A stretch of DNA of 64,000 nucleotides from Pseudomonas denitrificans (nom. rej.) (GCF_008807415.1 NZ_CP043626.1:1674001-1738000); one strand, 5' to 3'; counted from the stretch's first letter, positions 1 to 9,213 are shown. The notes: a model not told the origin generated them from the sequence alone. Translations and numbers: made by a program.

Positions 1-600
1 GCCCGCAGCGGGCGCATCGCGGTGATCGCCAGCGTGGTCGCGTTCCTCATCGGCAACGGCCTGATGATCGTCGCCGGCGCCTGGTGCGCCATCGTCTACC
101 AGAACGCCGACATCGTCGAAGTGATGGTGCTGCAGGGCCTGTCCTTCGCTGCGGTGATCATGCTCTGCCTGAACCTGTGGACCATCCAGGGCCCGACCAT
201 CTACAACGTCTCCGCCGCCGCCTGCCACCTGGTGCGCAGCGAGCGTCGCCGCACCATGACCCTGCTGGCCGCCGGCATCGGCATCATCCTCGCCATCGGC
301 GGCATGTACGAATGGCTGATCCCGTTCCTGGTGCTGCTGGGCTCGATCATCCCGCCGCTGGGTGGCGTGATCATGGCCGACTACTGGTACCGCAACCGCG
401 GTGAATACCCGGCGCTGGTGGGTAGCCACATTCCGGCGTTCAATGTCACCGGCCTGGTGTCCTACGCGGTCGGAGCAGGCCTGGCCTACGCCTCGCCGTG
501 GATCGCACCGCTGGTGGGTATTGCCGCTTCCGCGATCTGCTACATCGTCCTCACCGAAGTCACCCGCGCCCGTGCGCCGGTGACCGAGCCGCGCGCTTGA
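1..600 (+). CDS. codB: Cytosine permease, C-terminal part (NCS1 family)
   Basis: The frame is open from the first base, so the 5' end lies outside the window and about 199 C-terminal residues are visible. They form strongly hydrophobic helices, with the conserved ADYWYRNRGEYP stretch near residue 125 that is typical of NCS1 nucleobase:cation symporters of the CodB type. The protein imports cytosine across the inner membrane. Its TGA overlaps the start of the PucR regulator, and codA follows, so permease, regulator and deaminase form one apparent operon. The assignment rests on the membrane pattern plus the codA context. Confidence 0.85.
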   Translation, partial: ARSGRIAVIASVVAFLIGNGLMIVAGAWCAIVYQNADIVEVMVLQGLSFAAVIMLCLNLWTIQGPTIYNVSAAACHLVRSERRRTMTLLAAGIGIILAIGGMYEWLIPFLVLLGSIIPPLGGVIMADYWYRNRGEYPALVGSHIPAFNVTGLVSYAVGAGLAYASPWIAPLVGIAASAICYIVLTEVTRARAPVTEPRA

Positions 601-1817
601 GCCTGAGCGTCGAGGAAATCCTCCGTCTGCCGGGGCTGGAAAGCCTCGTGCTGCGGGCCGGCGCGCGCAACGTGCATCGCAGCGTGCGCTGGTCCTACGT
701 GGCGGAGAACGTCGGCATTGCCGACTGGGTGATGGGCGGCGAGCTGGTGTTCGTCACCGGCATCAACCACAGCCGTGACGAAGCCAACCTTCTGCAGCTG
801 GTGCGCGAGGGCGTCGCCAGCGGCATCGCCGGCATCGTCATCCTCACCGGCGACGAGTTCATCCAGCGCATCCCTCTGTCTGTGGTTCATCTGGCCGAGA
901 CGCAAGGGCTGCCGCTGATCGAGCAGCCCTACGCGCTGAAGATGGTCATCGTCACCCACTTGATCGGCACGGCGCTGGTGCAGATGACCCAGGTGAAGAC
1001 CTCGCGCCGAGACATCCTCGGCCAACTGCTCAGCGGCGACTACCCGAGCCTGGAGATCGTCCGCCGTCGCGCCCAGCACCTGGAACTGCCGGTGGAGACG
1101 CCACGGCGCCTGGTGGCGTTGCGGCTGTCCGGCGTCGACACGCTGTTCCAGCAGCAGGAACCGGAGGAGGCCGAGCGCGCGCTGCAACTGACCCGCCAGC
1201 GCCTGCTCGACCACCTGGAGAACTGGCAGCAGGAGCGCCCCGAGCGCCTGCCGGTGGTGATCCAGGGTGACCTGTTCGTCCTGCTGCTGGATGATTCCAG
1301 GAGTGCCGAGCGCGCCGAGCTGCACGCCCTGGCCGCCGGCTTGCAGCAGGAACTCGCGCCGTTGCGTGCTTATCTTGGCTTGTCTGCCCGCGCCGAGTCC
1401 TGCGCCGAGTTTCCCCGCGCGCTGCTCGAGGCCCGCCAGGCGCTGGACGTCGCCGAAGGCATGCAGGCGCCCGCCGGCTTCTGCGACTACCGTGAGCTGG
1501 GCGTGCTGCGCCTGCTGCGGGCGATCCCCGATCGTGCGGTGGTCGAGCAGTTCATGAAGGACACCCTCGGCCCGCTCAATGACGCGGGCCGCAAACAGCC
1601 GCACCTGCTGATCGAGACGCTCGACGCGCTCGTCCAGGAAGGCGGCAACGCGCTCCGGGCGGCACAACGCCTGGGCATCCACCGCAATACCCTGAACCAG
1701 CGGATCGCGCGCATCGAGGCCCTGAGCGGCCAGTCCCTGGACGACGCGCAGTTCCGCCTGAATACCTCCGTGGCGCTGCTCATCTGGCGCATGTCCAATG
1801 CGCCGCGCCACGAATAG
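597..1817 (+). CDS. PucR-family transcriptional regulator
   Basis: A protein of 406 residues starting at a TTG that overlaps the codB stop (TTGA), giving the usual N-terminus LSVEEILRLPGLE. A longer upstream start would run into codB and matches nothing. Residues 1-125 form the PucR N-terminal domain, the middle is CdaR GGDEF-like, and the C-terminus carries the PucR-type helix-turn-helix (LRAAQRLGIHRNTLNQRI). PucR proteins commonly control purine or pyrimidine catabolism genes. Its position between cytosine permease and cytosine deaminase suggests that it controls this operon in response to a nucleobase. The ligand and DNA site are not visible. Confidence 0.88.
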   Translation: MSLSVEEILRLPGLESLVLRAGARNVHRSVRWSYVAENVGIADWVMGGELVFVTGINHSRDEANLLQLVREGVASGIAGIVILTGDEFIQRIPLSVVHLAETQGLPLIEQPYALKMVIVTHLIGTALVQMTQVKTSRRDILGQLLSGDYPSLEIVRRRAQHLELPVETPRRLVALRLSGVDTLFQQQEPEEAERALQLTRQRLLDHLENWQQERPERLPVVIQGDLFVLLLDDSRSAERAELHALAAGLQQELAPLRAYLGLSARAESCAEFPRALLEARQALDVAEGMQAPAGFCDYRELGVLRLLRAIPDRAVVEQFMKDTLGPLNDAGRKQPHLLIETLDALVQEGGNALRAAQRLGIHRNTLNQRIARIEALSGQSLDDAQFRLNTSVALLIWRMSNAPRHE

Positions 1818-1839
1818 CCTGAAGAGGACCTACGAGCCC

Positions 1840-3081
1840 ATGAAGATCATCAACGCCTCGCTGCGCAAGCAGACCGGCCTGTTCACCATCCGCTGCGAAG
1901 GCGACGTCATCGCCGAGGTCGTGCAGCAAGCCGGCACCGTGGAGGCCTGCGGCGACGACATCGACGCCCGCGGCAACCTGGCCATCGCCCCGCTGGTGGA
2001 GCCGCACATCCACCTCGACGCCACCCTGACCGCCGGCGAGCCGGAATGGAACATGAGCGGCACGCTGTTCGAGGGCATCGAGCGCTGGGCCCAGCGCAAG
2101 GAAACCATTACCCATGAGGACACCAAGTCCCGTGCCCACACCACCATCCGCATGCTGGCCGCCCACGGCATCCAGCATGTGCGTACCCACGTCGACGTGA
2201 CCGATCCGACCCTGGCGGCACTCAAGGCCATGGTGGAGGTACGTGAGGAAGCGCGGCACCTGGTGGACCTGCAGATCGTTGCTTTCCCGCAGGAGGGCAT
2301 CGAGTCCTACGAGGGCGGCCGCGAGCTGATGGAAGAGGCGATCCGCCTGGGCGCCGACGTGGTTGGTGGCATCCCGCACTTCGAGAACACCCGCGAGCAG
2401 GGCGTCAGCTCGATCAAGTTCCTGATGGACCTGGCCGAGCGCACCGGCTGCTTGGTGGACGTGCACTGCGACGAGACCGACGATCCGAACTCGCGCTTCC
2501 TCGAAGTGCTCGCCGAAGAAGCCCGCGTGCGCGGCATGGGCGGTCGCGTCACCGCCAGCCACACCACGGCGATGGGCTCCTACGACAATGCGTACTGCTC
2601 CAAGCTGTTCCGCCTGCTCAAGCGTTCGGGCATCAACTTCGTCTCCTGCCCGACCGAGAGCATCCACCTGCAGGGCCGCTTCGACACCTTCCCGAAACGC
2701 CGCGGCGTGACCCGCGTGGCCGAGATCGACCGCGCCGGCATGAACGTCTGCTTCGGCCAGGATTCGATCAAGGACCCGTGGTACCCGCTGGGCAACGGCA
2801 ACATCCTGCGCGTGCTGGATGCCGGCCTGCACATCTGCCACATGATGGGCTTCGACGACCTGCAGCGCGCGCTGGACCTGGTCACCGACAACAGCGCCCG
2901 CGCGCTGAACCTGGGCGCGCGCTACGGCATCGCCGCCGGCCGTCCGGCCAACCTGCTGGTGCTGGGTGTGGAGAGCGACTACGAAGCGGTGCGCCAGCAG
3001 ACCAAGGCGCTGTACTCGATCCGCAATGGCCGCGTTCTGATGAAGCGCGAGCCGGAGCAGGTGGAGCTGGTCGAGGGCTGA
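1840..3081 (+). CDS. codA: Cytosine deaminase (amidohydrolase)
   Basis: A protein of 413 residues, matching the family length. It hydrolyses cytosine to uracil and ammonia in the cytoplasm. Metal and active-site motifs are visible: HIHLD (H56, H58), HCDETDD in the middle with the catalytic Glu, the HTTAMGS segment, and FGQDSIKDPW with the metal Asp. The start was chosen at MKIINAS, about 11 bases after GAAGAGGA. It lies 22 bp after the PucR gene and is co-oriented with codB, which makes the uptake and deamination pathway coherent. There is no sign of damage. Confidence 0.93.
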   Translation: MKIINASLRKQTGLFTIRCEGDVIAEVVQQAGTVEACGDDIDARGNLAIAPLVEPHIHLDATLTAGEPEWNMSGTLFEGIERWAQRKETITHEDTKSRAHTTIRMLAAHGIQHVRTHVDVTDPTLAALKAMVEVREEARHLVDLQIVAFPQEGIESYEGGRELMEEAIRLGADVVGGIPHFENTREQGVSSIKFLMDLAERTGCLVDVHCDETDDPNSRFLEVLAEEARVRGMGGRVTASHTTAMGSYDNAYCSKLFRLLKRSGINFVSCPTESIHLQGRFDTFPKRRGVTRVAEIDRAGMNVCFGQDSIKDPWYPLGNGNILRVLDAGLHICHMMGFDDLQRALDLVTDNSARALNLGARYGIAAGRPANLLVLGVESDYEAVRQQTKALYSIRNGRVLMKREPEQVELVEG

Positions 3082-3348
3082 TAAGCGACGGATTCCCCTG
3101 TAGGAGCGCCCCATGGGCGCGATCGCGGGCATGGCCCGCTCCTACAGGGGAAACGCCGTTTGTACCGCGCGATGCGAGCGTGGAATCTTCACGAATTCCT
3201 GCGCGGCGCCTGCCCTCACCCTAACCCTCTCCCAGGGGGAGAGGGGACCGTCCGGTGCAGTGTGAGGCCATGGCGTCAGCCGGCACGGACAGCTCCCTCT
3301 CCCTCTGGGATAGGGCGGGGGTGAGGGACAGCAGTGGCACGAACTTGC
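3082..3348. repeat. Intergenic repeats after codA
   Basis: This gap holds two non-coding repeats and no gene. At 3095-3150 a perfect 14-bp inverted repeat (cccctgtaggagcg / cgctcctacagggg) encloses the family core gatcgcgggcatggcc. At 3213-3328 another inverted pair (ccctcaccctaaccctctcc ... gggggtgaggg) is seen. Both are of the kind scattered through Pseudomonas intergenic DNA. The first also sits where a terminator for codA would be expected. Confidence 0.7.
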
Positions 3349-3783
3349 TCAGGGCACCATCGCCATGCCGACGCCAAAACGGTTCCACGCATTGATGGTG
3401 GCAATCGCCAGGGTCAGGTTGACGATCTCGGCTTCGCTGAACTGCTCGCGCAGGGCGTCGAACTGGTCCTGCGGGGCGTGTTTTTCCGGCAGGCGGGTGA
3501 GGCTTTCCACCCAGGCCAGCGCGGCGCGCTCGCGTTCGGTGAAGAAGCGGGTTTCCTCCCAGACGCTCAGGGTTTGCAGCCGTGCCTCGGTCTCGCCGGC
3601 CTTGCGCGCGTCATTGGCGTGCATGTTAACGCAGTAGGCGCAGCCGTTGATCTGCGAGGCGCGCAGGCGCACCAACTCCAGCAGCGAGGTTTCCAGCCCG
3701 GACTTGGCCAGGGCCTGCTCCAGGCCGAGCATGGCCTTGTAGGCGTCAGGGGCGGCCTTGGGCCATTCGATTCGTGCGCTCAT
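3349..3783 (-). CDS. Carboxymuconolactone decarboxylase / AhpD-like protein
   Basis: A protein of 144 residues starting at an ATG preceded by GGAGAT. The AhpD-type redox motif CxxCxxxH is present as CAYCVNMH (C48, C51, H55). This subfamily acts in peroxide defence or as a small alkylhydroperoxidase-like protein rather than in true carboxymuconolactone decarboxylation. It is transcribed convergently to codA and away from pedF. It has no evident link to either neighbour and occupies the place where pedE lies beside pedF in P. putida. The exact substrate cannot be told from the sequence. Confidence 0.85.
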   Translation of the reverse strand: MSARIEWPKAAPDAYKAMLGLEQALAKSGLETSLLELVRLRASQINGCAYCVNMHANDARKAGETEARLQTLSVWEETRFFTERERAALAWVESLTRLPEKHAPQDQFDALREQFSEAEIVNLTLAIATINAWNRFGVGMAMVP

Positions 3784-3924
3784 GGCGATCTCCAGTAGGG
3801 CCCGCGCTAGTGCGGGAATGGGGCTAAGTTACCCCTCGCGCCGCTACCTTCGAATAGCCAATTCCCGGCAATAGCGGCAGACCAATGGCGGCCATTCAAC
3901 GGTCATGGCCGACCGCCGTTCTAG

Positions 3925-3939
3925 TACCAAGGGAGTAGG
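3925..3939 (+). promoter_or_regulatory. TACCAA motif upstream of pedF
   Basis: The sequence TACCAAGGGAGTAGG starts 127 bp before the pedF ATG. The same core occurs before pedH, pedI and pqqA at similar distances. I infer a shared activator site or promoter element of the ethanol-oxidation regulon, possibly for the LuxR-type regulator ErbR/AgmR, which is not encoded in this window. Confidence 0.55.
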
Positions 3940-4051
3940 CGGGAGCATCCAAAGCAGGATTCGGCCGCCGGCCGCGCGTTCTTACCATCTCATCACAGGC
4001 GTCGTTCCGGGCGCCGTGCCTTGCCAAGCATCTCGATGAGAGGATGAAGTG

Positions 4052-4489
4052 ATGAACAACAAGAACGTGCTGTGTGGCCTGCTGTTAGTGGCCGGCCTGG
4101 GTGTTTCGGGTCTGGCCCTGTCCCACGGCAATGTGACGCCCCAGGCAGTGGATACCTCGGGGCTGGAACCGCTGGGCAAGGAATGGCGCGACACCAACCC
4201 CTACCGCGAGCCCTACGCCAACCACGCCAAGGCGGTGGAGATCGGCGCCTCGGCCTACAACCAGAACTGTGCGCGCTGCCACGGCCTGGAGGCCAAGTCC
4301 GGCGGCATCGCCCCCGACCTGCGCATGCTCGACGTCGGCGCCGAAGGGGATGAGTGGTTCAAGGAGCGGGTGATCAACGGCGCGGTGCGCGACGGCGCCG
4401 TGTACATGCCGAAGATGGCCGACTACATCAGCCAGGAAGGCCTCTGGGCGATCCGCACCTACCTGGACAGCGTGCACGTGGAAGAGTGA
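4052..4489 (+). CDS. pedF: Cytochrome c550, electron acceptor of PQQ alcohol dehydrogenase
   Basis: A protein of 145 residues. The first 25 are a secretory signal ending near LALSHG, so the protein is periplasmic. The heme site is CARCH (C73, C76, H77) and a Met-containing segment (YMPKMADY) can supply the second axial ligand. In P. aeruginosa (ExaB) and P. putida (PedF) the homologue takes electrons from the PQQ alcohol dehydrogenase and passes them to the oxidase. ATG 4052 was preferred over GTG 4049 because of its spacing from GAGAGG. It is followed after 5 bp by pedG and has the TACCAA motif upstream. In P. putida the gene upstream of pedF is pedE, which is absent here. Confidence 0.9.
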   Translation: MNNKNVLCGLLLVAGLGVSGLALSHGNVTPQAVDTSGLEPLGKEWRDTNPYREPYANHAKAVEIGASAYNQNCARCHGLEAKSGGIAPDLRMLDVGAEGDEWFKERVINGAVRDGAVYMPKMADYISQEGLWAIRTYLDSVHVEE

Positions 4490-4494
4490 CTGCC

Positions 4495-5393
4495 ATGCGC
4501 CTGCCCACTCTGCTGATCGACGCACTCCTGAGCCTGGCCTTGTGCCTGCTGCTGGGGCAGGCGCAGGCCGGGGTTCGCCCCTACGAGGACATGGTCACCA
4601 GCGGCGTACTGCGGGTGGCCGTGTACGAGAACTTCCCGCCCTACAGCTTCATGCAGGGCGGGCAGCCGCGCGGGTCGACATCGATCTGGCAAAGCACTTG
4701 GCCAGCGGCCTGGGCCTGCGCGCGGAGTTCCTCTGGGTCACGCCTGGCGAGCGCCTGGATGACGACCTGCGCAACTTCATCTGGAAGGGCCACTACCTGC
4801 GCCCCGGCGTGGTCGCCGACGTGATGTTGCGTGTGCCCTACGACCGCCAGTACGCCAACCGGCGCAACGATGTCGGCGAGTTCGCCAACGAACAGGTGGT
4901 GATGTTCGGCCCTTACCAGCGCGAGCGCTGGCAGGTGGTCAGCGACGACCGCCGGCTGCCCGCGGTGGATACCATCGCCGCGTTCCGCGAGCACCCCATC
5001 GGCGTCGAACTGGACAGCGTGCCGTCCTTCTATCTGACCTCGGTGCTGGGCGGTCAGCTCAGCCGCATGACCGTGCACTTCCCCAGTACCCAGGCAGCTT
5101 TCGACGGCATGCGCGCGGGCAAGGTGGATGCAGTCATGGCTCTGCGTGGCGAACTGGACTGGATGCGCGCGCAGGCCGCCGACGAGCACCTGAAGAACGC
5201 CGAAAACACCTATCCCAACCTCGGTCAGCCCGAGTGGGACATCGGCATGGCCGTGCATGAAAGCAACCGCCAGCTCTCCAACGCCCTGGACGGCGAGCTG
5301 GAGGAGCTGGTGCGCAGCGGCGAGATGGAAAAGCTCTACGCGGCCTACGGCGTGCGTTACGAACTGCCGGGGCTCTACCAGGACGTGCAGTGA
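4495..5393 (+). pseudogene. pedG: Quinoprotein-associated ABC-type substrate-binding protein, frameshifted
   Basis: The N-terminal part (signal peptide MRLPTLLIDALLSLALCLLL, then VRPYEDMVTSGVLRVAVYENFPPYSF) reads in one frame. The rest (VDIDLAKHLASGLGLRAEFL onward to LYQDVQ) reads in another. The switch is near 4665-4675 at gcgcgggtcg, where one extra G would restore a single protein of about 299 residues. Apart from this the protein is full-length, with the family pattern of a periplasmic amino-acid-binding-like fold. This family accompanies PQQ dehydrogenases (PedG of P. putida); its ligand is not established. The defect is either a real one-base deletion or a sequence error; both halves remain undegraded. 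Confidence 0.82.
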
Positions 5394-5403
5394 GGGAGAG
5401 ATG

Positions 5404-6153
5404 ATGCACAGGCGCGAACTGCTGCTCGGGATCTGCGCGCTGCCGCTGCTGGCGGCGGCGGTGGAGGGCGACCCGATGCCCTCGGTGATGTGGGAGTACC
5501 ACCACAAGCGTCTGCTCGATGGCGAACCCTACGTCTTCGATGAGCGGGTGAAACTGGGCGTGCCGCCGTTCGCCGAGGACGCCCGCCAGGTCCCGGTGGA
5601 AGTGGACGCCCGCGCCTTGCCGGGGCGCTTCGACCGGCTGCTGCTGTGGGCCGAGCTGAACCCGATTCCCCATGTGCTGACGCTCTATCCGGGCGAGCAT
5701 CTGGAGCCGTTGCTGGCGGTGCGCATCCGCATCGAGCAGGCCACGCCGATCCGCGCCGCGCTGCGGGACGAGAAGGGCGTCTGGCATGTCGGCTCGGCCT
5801 GGATCGATGCCGCCGGTGGCGGCTGCACCGCGCCCAGCGTGGTGCGTGCGCAGCCGGGCTGGGAAGACCGCCTCGGCCAGGTGCACGGTGAGTCCTTCGC
5901 CAGGGGCGAATACAGCCGGGTGCGCCTGTCGGTCTCGCACCCGATGGACAACGGGCTGGTCGGCGGCATCCCCGAGTTCTACCTGGATCACGCCGAGCTG
6001 CGTGGGCCGGACGGGGAAATCTTCGCCCGCCTGGACCTGTTCCCGGCGGTGAGCGAGAACCCCACCTTCACTTTCGAGGTGCGCGGTCATCCGCACACGC
6101 AGCTCTGGCTGCACGACAACAACGGCAACGAATTCCAGGCCGCTCTGCGCTGA
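5404..6153 (+). CDS. Quinoprotein dehydrogenase-associated SoxYZ-like carrier
   Basis: A protein of 249 residues with a leader (MHRRELLLGICALPLLAAA) that looks like a Tat/Sec signal, so it is probably periplasmic. The N-terminal half resembles SoxY and contains the AAGGGC segment, where the carrier Cys of SoxY-like proteins lies. The C-terminal half resembles SoxZ (HPMDNGLVGGIPEFYLDH). ATG 5404 was chosen over the adjacent ATG 5401 because GGGAG is only 2-3 bases from the first. It lies 10 bp after pedG and before a metallo-hydrolase. The same set accompanies PQQ dehydrogenases elsewhere, and the biochemical role is unknown. Confidence 0.82.
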   Translation: MHRRELLLGICALPLLAAAVEGDPMPSVMWEYHHKRLLDGEPYVFDERVKLGVPPFAEDARQVPVEVDARALPGRFDRLLLWAELNPIPHVLTLYPGEHLEPLLAVRIRIEQATPIRAALRDEKGVWHVGSAWIDAAGGGCTAPSVVRAQPGWEDRLGQVHGESFARGEYSRVRLSVSHPMDNGLVGGIPEFYLDHAELRGPDGEIFARLDLFPAVSENPTFTFEVRGHPHTQLWLHDNNGNEFQAALR

Positions 6154-6195
6154 CGCCGCACCGAGTTGCCGCCGCCCTGTGCTGACGAGGTGCCC

Positions 6196-7125
6196 ATGCG
6201 TTTCCTCCTGTTCGCCCTGGCCTGCCTGTGCCTGCCGGCACTCGCCGACCTGCAGTACCACCTCGAACCCCGGCGGATCGCCGAAGGCACCTGGCTGGTG
6301 GAGGGCAGTACCGACAACTTCGCCAAGGACAACGGTGGCGCCATCGTCAACGTCGCCTTCATCGACACTGGCGACGGCGTACTGGTGATCGATACCGGCC
6401 CGTCGAAACGCTACGGCGAAGCCCTGCGTGGGCTGATCCAGCAAACCACCGGCAAGCCGGTGAAGCGCGTGCTGCTCACCCATCACCACCCCGACCACGT
6501 GCTGGGCAACCAGGCCTTCACCGATGTGCCCATCGGTGCGCTGGCCGGCACCGGCAAGCTGCTGAAAGAGCAGGGCAACGCCATGGCGGAGAACATGTAC
6601 CGCCTGGTCGGCGACTGGATGCGCGGCACGGAGGTGGTGCTGCCCACCGAGGCCGTGGAGCCGGGTATCGTGCAGATGGGCAGTCACCGGTTTCGGCTGG
6701 TCGGCCTGCGCGGGCATACCGGCGCGGACCTGGCGATACTCGACGAGACCACCGGCGTGCTGTTCGCCGGCGATATCGTTTTCTACCAGCGCGCGCTGAC
6801 CACTCCGAACAGTCCGGGGCTGGATGTGTGGCTGGGCGATATCGACACGCTGCAGGAACTGCCCTGGAAGCTCATCGTTCCCGGTCACGGCCCCGTTGCC
6901 ACCGATGCGGCGCCCTTTGCGCAGATGCGCGACTACCTCGGCTGGCTCGATGGCGTGATGCGCGACGGCATCGGCCAGGGCGCCGACATGAACGACCTCC
7001 TGCGCGCGCCCATCCCCGAGCGCTTCGCCGGCGTCAGTCTGACGCGCTACGAGCTGATCCGCAGCGTCAGCCATCTCTATCCGCGTTACGAGCAGAAGGC
7101 GCTGCCGCGCGTCGACGAGCAGTGA
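6196..7125 (+). CDS. Quinoprotein relay system zinc metallohydrolase (MBL fold)
   Basis: A protein of 309 residues with a cleavable-looking signal peptide (MRFLLFALACLCLPALA), so it is likely periplasmic. The metallo-beta-lactamase signature is THHHPDH, with further ligands at LRGHTGAD and FAGDIVF and a late PGHGPV motif. It therefore has a complete two-metal site. It is the last gene of the pedF-pedG-carrier-hydrolase run that precedes pedH. Family members occur with SoxYZ-like carriers beside PQQ dehydrogenases and are thought to work with them, but the substrate is not known. The start at MRFLLF is preferred over an upstream in-frame ATG because it opens the signal peptide. Confidence 0.85.
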   Translation: MRFLLFALACLCLPALADLQYHLEPRRIAEGTWLVEGSTDNFAKDNGGAIVNVAFIDTGDGVLVIDTGPSKRYGEALRGLIQQTTGKPVKRVLLTHHHPDHVLGNQAFTDVPIGALAGTGKLLKEQGNAMAENMYRLVGDWMRGTEVVLPTEAVEPGIVQMGSHRFRLVGLRGHTGADLAILDETTGVLFAGDIVFYQRALTTPNSPGLDVWLGDIDTLQELPWKLIVPGHGPVATDAAPFAQMRDYLGWLDGVMRDGIGQGADMNDLLRAPIPERFAGVSLTRYELIRSVSHLYPRYEQKALPRVDEQ

Positions 7126-7440
7126 CCGCGCTTTCGTACCCATACGCTCGCTGACAACTCCGCTGCGGGGCCGCCCGTTCCTACAGGAAATGCCCAGCTT
7201 TCCGGAAACGTAGGAGCGGACTCCTTCCGCGAAAGGTCCGCATCGCGCCGGATGCCATCGTGGACAAAGTCCGCTCCTACGCACGCCGCTATTTCCGCGC
7301 CTTCGCGGCCCGGTATTGCTACCAAGGAACTAGGAAATTCGGCACTGCGTTCAATTGTTGGTGCGGCCCACCAAACCAAGAATCTGCGACAGACCGGGGA
7401 AATTCCCCGGGTACAACAACAATCGCAGAGGCGCACCGCC
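7126..7440. promoter_or_regulatory. pedH upstream region with inverted repeat and TACCAA motif
   Basis: A 315-bp gap. At 7210-7280 lies an inverted repeat of the 'taggagcggac ... gtccgctccta' family that could terminate the upstream operon. The TACCAAGGAACTAGG motif begins at 7320, 121 bp before the pedH ATG, and AT-richer sequence follows (gttcaattgttgg). No further gene is seen. The spacing suggests a promoter for pedH distinct from that of pedF. Confidence 0.6.
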
Positions 7441-9213
7441 ATGAGACAGCTTCAACCTTTCGCCCGCACCGTGCTGTTCACCGCCATCAGCCTGGCCTCC
7501 CTGGGCGCCCACGCCGGGGTGACCGACCAGGACATCAGCGATTCCGCCAAGCGTACCGACCAGGTCGTGGTCAACGGGATCAACCAGCAGGGCCAGCGCT
7601 TCAGCCCGCTCAATACCCTGAACAGCGATAACGTGAAAGAACTGCGGCCGGTCTGGGCGCTGTCCTTCGGTGGTGAGAAGCAGCGCGGCCAGCAGGCACA
7701 ACCGCTGATCAAGGACGGCGTGATGTACGTCACCGCCTCCTACTCGCGGGTGTTCGCCGCCGACGCGCGCACCGGTCGCAAGCTCTGGCAGTACGACGCG
7801 CGCCTGCCCGACGGCATCATGCCCTGCTGCGACGTGATCAACCGTGGCGTGGCCCTGTACGGCGACCTGGTGATCTTCGGCACCCTCGACGCCAAGCTGG
7901 TCGCGCTGAACAAGGACACCGGCAAGGTGGTGTGGAAGAAGACCGTGGCGGACTACAAGGCCGGCTACTCCATCTCCGCCGCGCCGCTGATCGCCAAGGG
8001 CAAGCTGATCACCGGCGTGGCCGGTGGCGAGTTCGGCGTGGTCGGCAAGATCGAGGCCTACAACCCCACCAACGGCGAGCTGCTGTGGAGCCGCCCGACC
8101 GTGGAAGGCCACATGGGCTACGTCTACAAGGACGGCAAGGCGGTGGAGAACGGCATCTCCGGCGGCGAGGCGGGCAAGACCTGGCCGGGCGACCTGTGGA
8201 AGACCGGCGGCGCCGCGCCCTGGCTGGGCGGCTACTACGACCCGAGCACCGACTCGCTGTTCATCGGCACCGGCAACCCGTCGCCGTGGAACTCGCACCT
8301 GCGTCCGGGCGACAACCTGTTCTCTTCCTCGCGCCTGGCGCTGAACCCGGAAGACGGCTCGATCAAGTGGCACTTCCAGACAACCCCGCACGACGGTTGG
8401 GACTTCGACGGCGTCAACGAGCTGGTGTCCTTCGACTACAAGGACGGCGGCAAGACCGTCCAGGCCGCGGCCACCGCCGACCGCAACGGCTTCTTCTACG
8501 TTCTCGACCGCACCAACGGCAAGTTCATCCGTGGCTTCCCCTTCGTCGACAAGGTGACCTGGGCCAAGGGCCTGGATGAGAACGGCCGGCCGATCTACGA
8601 CGACGCCCACCGTCCGGGGGCTCCGAGCGAGGGTGGTGAGAAGGGCACTTCGGTGTTCGTCGCGCCGTCCTTCCTGGGTGGCAAGAACTGGATGCCCATG
8701 GCCTACAGCCAGGACACCGGTCTGTTCTACGTCCCGTCCAACGAGTGGGGCATGGACATGTGGAACGAGAACATCGCCTACAAGAAAGGCGCGGCGTACC
8801 TCGGCGCGGGCTTCACCATCAAGCCGCTGAACGAGAAGTACATCGGCGTGCTGCGCGCCATCGATCCGAAGACCGGCAAGCAGGTCTGGCGCTACGAGAA
8901 CTACGCGCCGCTGTGGGGCGGCGTGCTGGCGACCCACGGCAACCTGGTGTTCACCGGCAACCCGGAGGGCTACCTGATGGCCTTCGACGCCAAGACCGGC
9001 AAGAAGCTCTACCAGTTCAACACCGGCTCGGGCGTGATCGCTTCGCCGATCACCTGGGAGATGGACGGCGAGCAGTATGTGACCGTGCTTTCCGGCTGGG
9101 GCGGCGCGGTGCCGCTGTGGGGTGGCGAGGTGGCCAAGCGCATCAAGGACCTCGACCAGGGCGGGATGATCTGGACCTTCAAGCTGCCCAAGGATCTGGT
9201 GGCGAAGAAGTGA
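7441..9213 (+). CDS. pedH: PQQ-dependent alcohol dehydrogenase, lanthanide type
   Basis: A periplasmic quinoprotein of 590 residues with a signal peptide (to about GAHA, residue 25) and repeated beta-propeller blades. The vicinal disulfide next to PQQ is C129-C130. The catalytic Asp is D321 in HDGWDFDG, and a second Asp (D323) lies two residues on. In XoxF methanol dehydrogenases and P. putida PedH this second Asp binds a rare-earth ion; calcium enzymes have Ala, Ser or Thr there. The protein also resembles PedH in its C-terminal half. I infer a lanthanide-dependent alcohol/aldehyde dehydrogenase that feeds cytochrome c550. The start MRQLQPF follows AGAGGCG, and a strong terminator follows the gene. 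Confidence 0.88.
   Translation: MRQLQPFARTVLFTAISLASLGAHAGVTDQDISDSAKRTDQVVVNGINQQGQRFSPLNTLNSDNVKELRPVWALSFGGEKQRGQQAQPLIKDGVMYVTASYSRVFAADARTGRKLWQYDARLPDGIMPCCDVINRGVALYGDLVIFGTLDAKLVALNKDTGKVVWKKTVADYKAGYSISAAPLIAKGKLITGVAGGEFGVVGKIEAYNPTNGELLWSRPTVEGHMGYVYKDGKAVENGISGGEAGKTWPGDLWKTGGAAPWLGGYYDPSTDSLFIGTGNPSPWNSHLRPGDNLFSSSRLALNPEDGSIKWHFQTTPHDGWDFDGVNELVSFDYKDGGKTVQAAATADRNGFFYVLDRTNGKFIRGFPFVDKVTWAKGLDENGRPIYDDAHRPGAPSEGGEKGTSVFVAPSFLGGKNWMPMAYSQDTGLFYVPSNEWGMDMWNENIAYKKGAAYLGAGFTIKPLNEKYIGVLRAIDPKTGKQVWRYENYAPLWGGVLATHGNLVFTGNPEGYLMAFDAKTGKKLYQFNTGSGVIASPITWEMDGEQYVTVLSGWGGAVPLWGGEVAKRIKDLDQGGMIWTFKLPKDLVAKK

Noticed and set aside
540..1811. Long antisense frame opposite the PucR gene
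   Set aside because: Shadow of high-GC codon use; the protein has Ala/Gln/His-rich low-complexity sequence and no domain.
3332..3346. tggcacgaacttgct as a sigma-54 promoter
   Set aside because: Spacing between GG and GC is 9 instead of 10, and no gene lies suitably downstream on that strand.
5134..7284. 716-codon antisense frame across the carrier and hydrolase genes
   Set aside because: It spans several well-supported sense genes with signal peptides and metal motifs, and is of biased composition.
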